From: an uncultured Ligilactobacillus sp.
Lineage (GTDB): Bacteria > Bacillota > Bacilli > Lactobacillales > Lactobacillaceae
Direction of reading: 5' to 3'
Assembly: GCA_934201845.1 (NCBI GenBank)
Contig: CAKPXA010000001.1
Span: 1 to 64,000 of the forward strand
Length of the DNA: 64,000 nt
Part shown: positions 63,066-64,000 of the stretch, one piece after another
Position numbering within the stretch: position 1 is the stretch's first letter
How the letters are laid out: every line of letters begins with the position of its first letter
Translations under genes and position numbers: made by a program
Notes under the pieces: model-generated
What the model was told of the DNA's origin: nothing
Seen by the model: the letters and a program-made list of their open reading frames with translations, nothing else
Database searches by the model: none

Positions 63066-63437
63066 TTGTTTGATGGAATAAGGGACTGGTTTGACGGACT
63101 GGGCGCACGGGCGCCGGAGGAGAAGCCCTCTCTGCAGAAATTCAGTGAAAAGTATCCGGACGGCGGTGAGATGAGGCTGCACCTGATCTTTCACGGCAGA
63201 GTCCAGGGTGTCGGTTTCCGGTACAGTTCGATGATGAGCGCGGAAGGACTGGGCCTGACCGGCTGGGTTCAGAATCTTGCTGACGGTACGGTTGAGATGC
63301 AGGTTCAGGGCAGGACCGCCGTGATTGACCGGATGATTGACGAACTGGCGTCAAATCAGTTCATCCTGATCCGCAGCATTGATGACGAGCGGATTCCGCT
63401 TGAAAATGGAGAGGAAAAATTCATAATGGCGAACTGA
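63066..63437 (+). CDS. Acylphosphatase with N-terminal extension
   Basis: Hydrolyses acyl phosphates. The core from residue 36 (MRLHLIFHGRVQGVGFRYS) has the catalytic Arg in VQGVGFR and GWVQNLADGTVEMQVQG with the Asn. From TTG 63066 (GGGGTGATG upstream) the protein has 123 residues with a 35-residue charged extension; starting at ATG 63171 it would have the usual 88. The upstream start has the better ribosome site and lies next to the antiporter stop, but both are possible. Confidence 0.9.
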   Translation: MFDGIRDWFDGLGARAPEEKPSLQKFSEKYPDGGEMRLHLIFHGRVQGVGFRYSSMMSAEGLGLTGWVQNLADGTVEMQVQGRTAVIDRMIDELASNQFILIRSIDDERIPLENGEEKFIMAN

Positions 63438-63443
63438 ACGGGG

Positions 63444-63476
63444 GCGTGCACCTTTTGCGGTGTGCGCCTTCTTTTT
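63444..63476 (+). terminator. Terminator of the antiporter-acylphosphatase unit
   Basis: Stem GCGTGCACC/GGTGTGCGC with two G-T pairs, then CTTCTTTTT. From here to 63810 the sequence is AT-rich and I see no gene. Confidence 0.82.
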
Positions 63477-63813
63477 GGCATAACGGTTAGATTGGAATTA
63501 ATTGATGGTTAGGGCAGTGTCAGACTGCATTTTCCCGTGTCATTGACGAAGGGAAAACGGTTGTGCAGGTGAAAATGATGTCACAAGAGCTTACGCGATG
63601 AAATCCGAGGTGTTCTTAATATTATGCAGTGCTTTTGATGTTTTGCTCATAGAAATTCATATCGTGCATAAATCGTAAGGAGAGAAATTCTGGCAGAATT
63701 CCGATATTTTTACTGGAGCTTTAAATCCAGGCGCAGCAGGGGTTTGAAGCTGATTGGCCTGATGATTAGAAAATGGTTACAGGTCCTTAATGTAGCATTT
63801 TATGACAACAGTA

Positions 63814-63822
63814 TGCTATACT
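63814..63822 (+). promoter_or_regulatory. Promoter of the solute-binding protein gene (extended -10)
   Basis: TGCTATACT without a good -35. Confidence 0.55.
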
Positions 63823-63860
63823 TGAAATATACCATTTCTTAAAGAAGGGGAAGTTTGATA

Positions 63861-64000
63861 ATGAAAAAATTTCTTTCAATGCTGTGTGCCTTTCTGGGCC
63901 TGTTCATGCTGGGGTTTGCGGCTCAGCCGTCATCCTCAGTTCAGGCGGCCGAAAAGACATATGTTATTGATACCGATGTTACCTTTCCCCCGTTTGTATA
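63861..64000 (+). CDS. Amino-acid ABC transporter substrate-binding protein (partial, 5' end)
   Basis: Cut off by the window end; 46 residues visible. Signal peptide of about 30 residues (MKKFLSMLCAFLGLFMLGF) followed by AAEKTYVIDTDVTFPPFVY, the opening of family 3 solute-binding proteins for polar amino acids. AGAAGGGGAAG is the ribosome site. No Cys lipobox is certain; the permease and ATPase genes should follow to the right. Confidence 0.85.
   Translation, partial: MKKFLSMLCAFLGLFMLGFAAQPSSSVQAAEKTYVIDTDVTFPPFV

Overview
The window looks like a chromosomal segment of a low-GC-phylum Gram-positive in the order Lactobacillales, most likely the family Lactobacillaceae, with GC-rich coding sequence for that group. 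The evidence is an S(MK) (SAM-III) riboswitch on metK, a FabT-controlled fab/acc locus, IreB, PepV, the order alaS-ireB-ruvX-DUF1292-zapA-cvpA-mutS2-trxA, the order mutS-mutL-ruvA-ruvB-queA-tgt-yajC, and T-box leaders on leuS and alaS. Genus and species cannot be fixed by reading; a solitary zwf next to dinB would fit a heterofermenter, but this is only an inference.

Layout. 1-1804: a 19-gene tRNA cluster (probably trailing an rRNA operon to the left) with an exact internal duplication of fMet-Asp. 2.0-12.3 kb: metK with its riboswitch, a secreted GH73 glucosaminidase with seven LysM repeats, leuS with a T-box, an amino-acid permease, an RsuA-type pseudouridine synthase and nnrD. 12.4-23.3 kb: a fossil IS200/IS605 element, pepV, a stress protein, several small unknown genes, tRNA-Leu, a LOG-family enzyme, ackA, a GntR regulator and licD. 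23.4-33.2 kb: ymdB, DNA repair (mutS, mutL, ruvA, ruvB), queuosine genes (queA, tgt) and yajC. 33.2-43.9 kb: an ISL3 transposase fossil and then the complete type II fatty-acid locus fabZ-fabT-fabH-acpP-fabD-fabG-fabF-accB-fabZ-accC-accD-accA-fabI, with three FabT-like palindromes. 44-57.9 kb: zwf (overlapped by a small upstream ORF), a structured candidate RNA, dinB, an NrnA-like phosphoesterase, a DEAD-box helicase, alaS and the ireB-to-trxA series. 57.9-64 kb: yslB, rdgB, a YfcE-type phosphodiesterase, tRNA-Glu, two near-identical tRNA-Gln genes, an APC antiporter, an acylphosphatase and the start of an amino-acid-binding lipoprotein-like gene.

The most unusual feature is a family of intergenic repeats seen at seven to nine places (about 1.8, 8.8, 16.5, 33.3, 45.7, 52.5, 57.9, 60.7 and 61.2 kb). 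The fuller copies begin with a conserved end (TTTGTCAAATGGTGTTGA), carry a plus-strand intrinsic terminator whose stem shows compensatory changes, and end in an inverted copy of the same end. In two copies that lie between convergent genes, the right end forms a minus-strand terminator. Part of the repeat matches the sequence beside the ISL3 transposase fossil, so the family is probably a set of non-autonomous ISL3 derivatives that now act as one- or two-way terminators. A 37-39 nt hairpin with a conserved loop recurs in four of them. Other points worth checking are the structured RNA candidate after zwf, a perfect FabT operator with no gene next to it, and the small ORF overlapping zwf.

Many genes use TTG or GTG starts behind good Shine-Dalgarno sites; starts given here were chosen on that basis. 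Everything is read by eye, with no database search.
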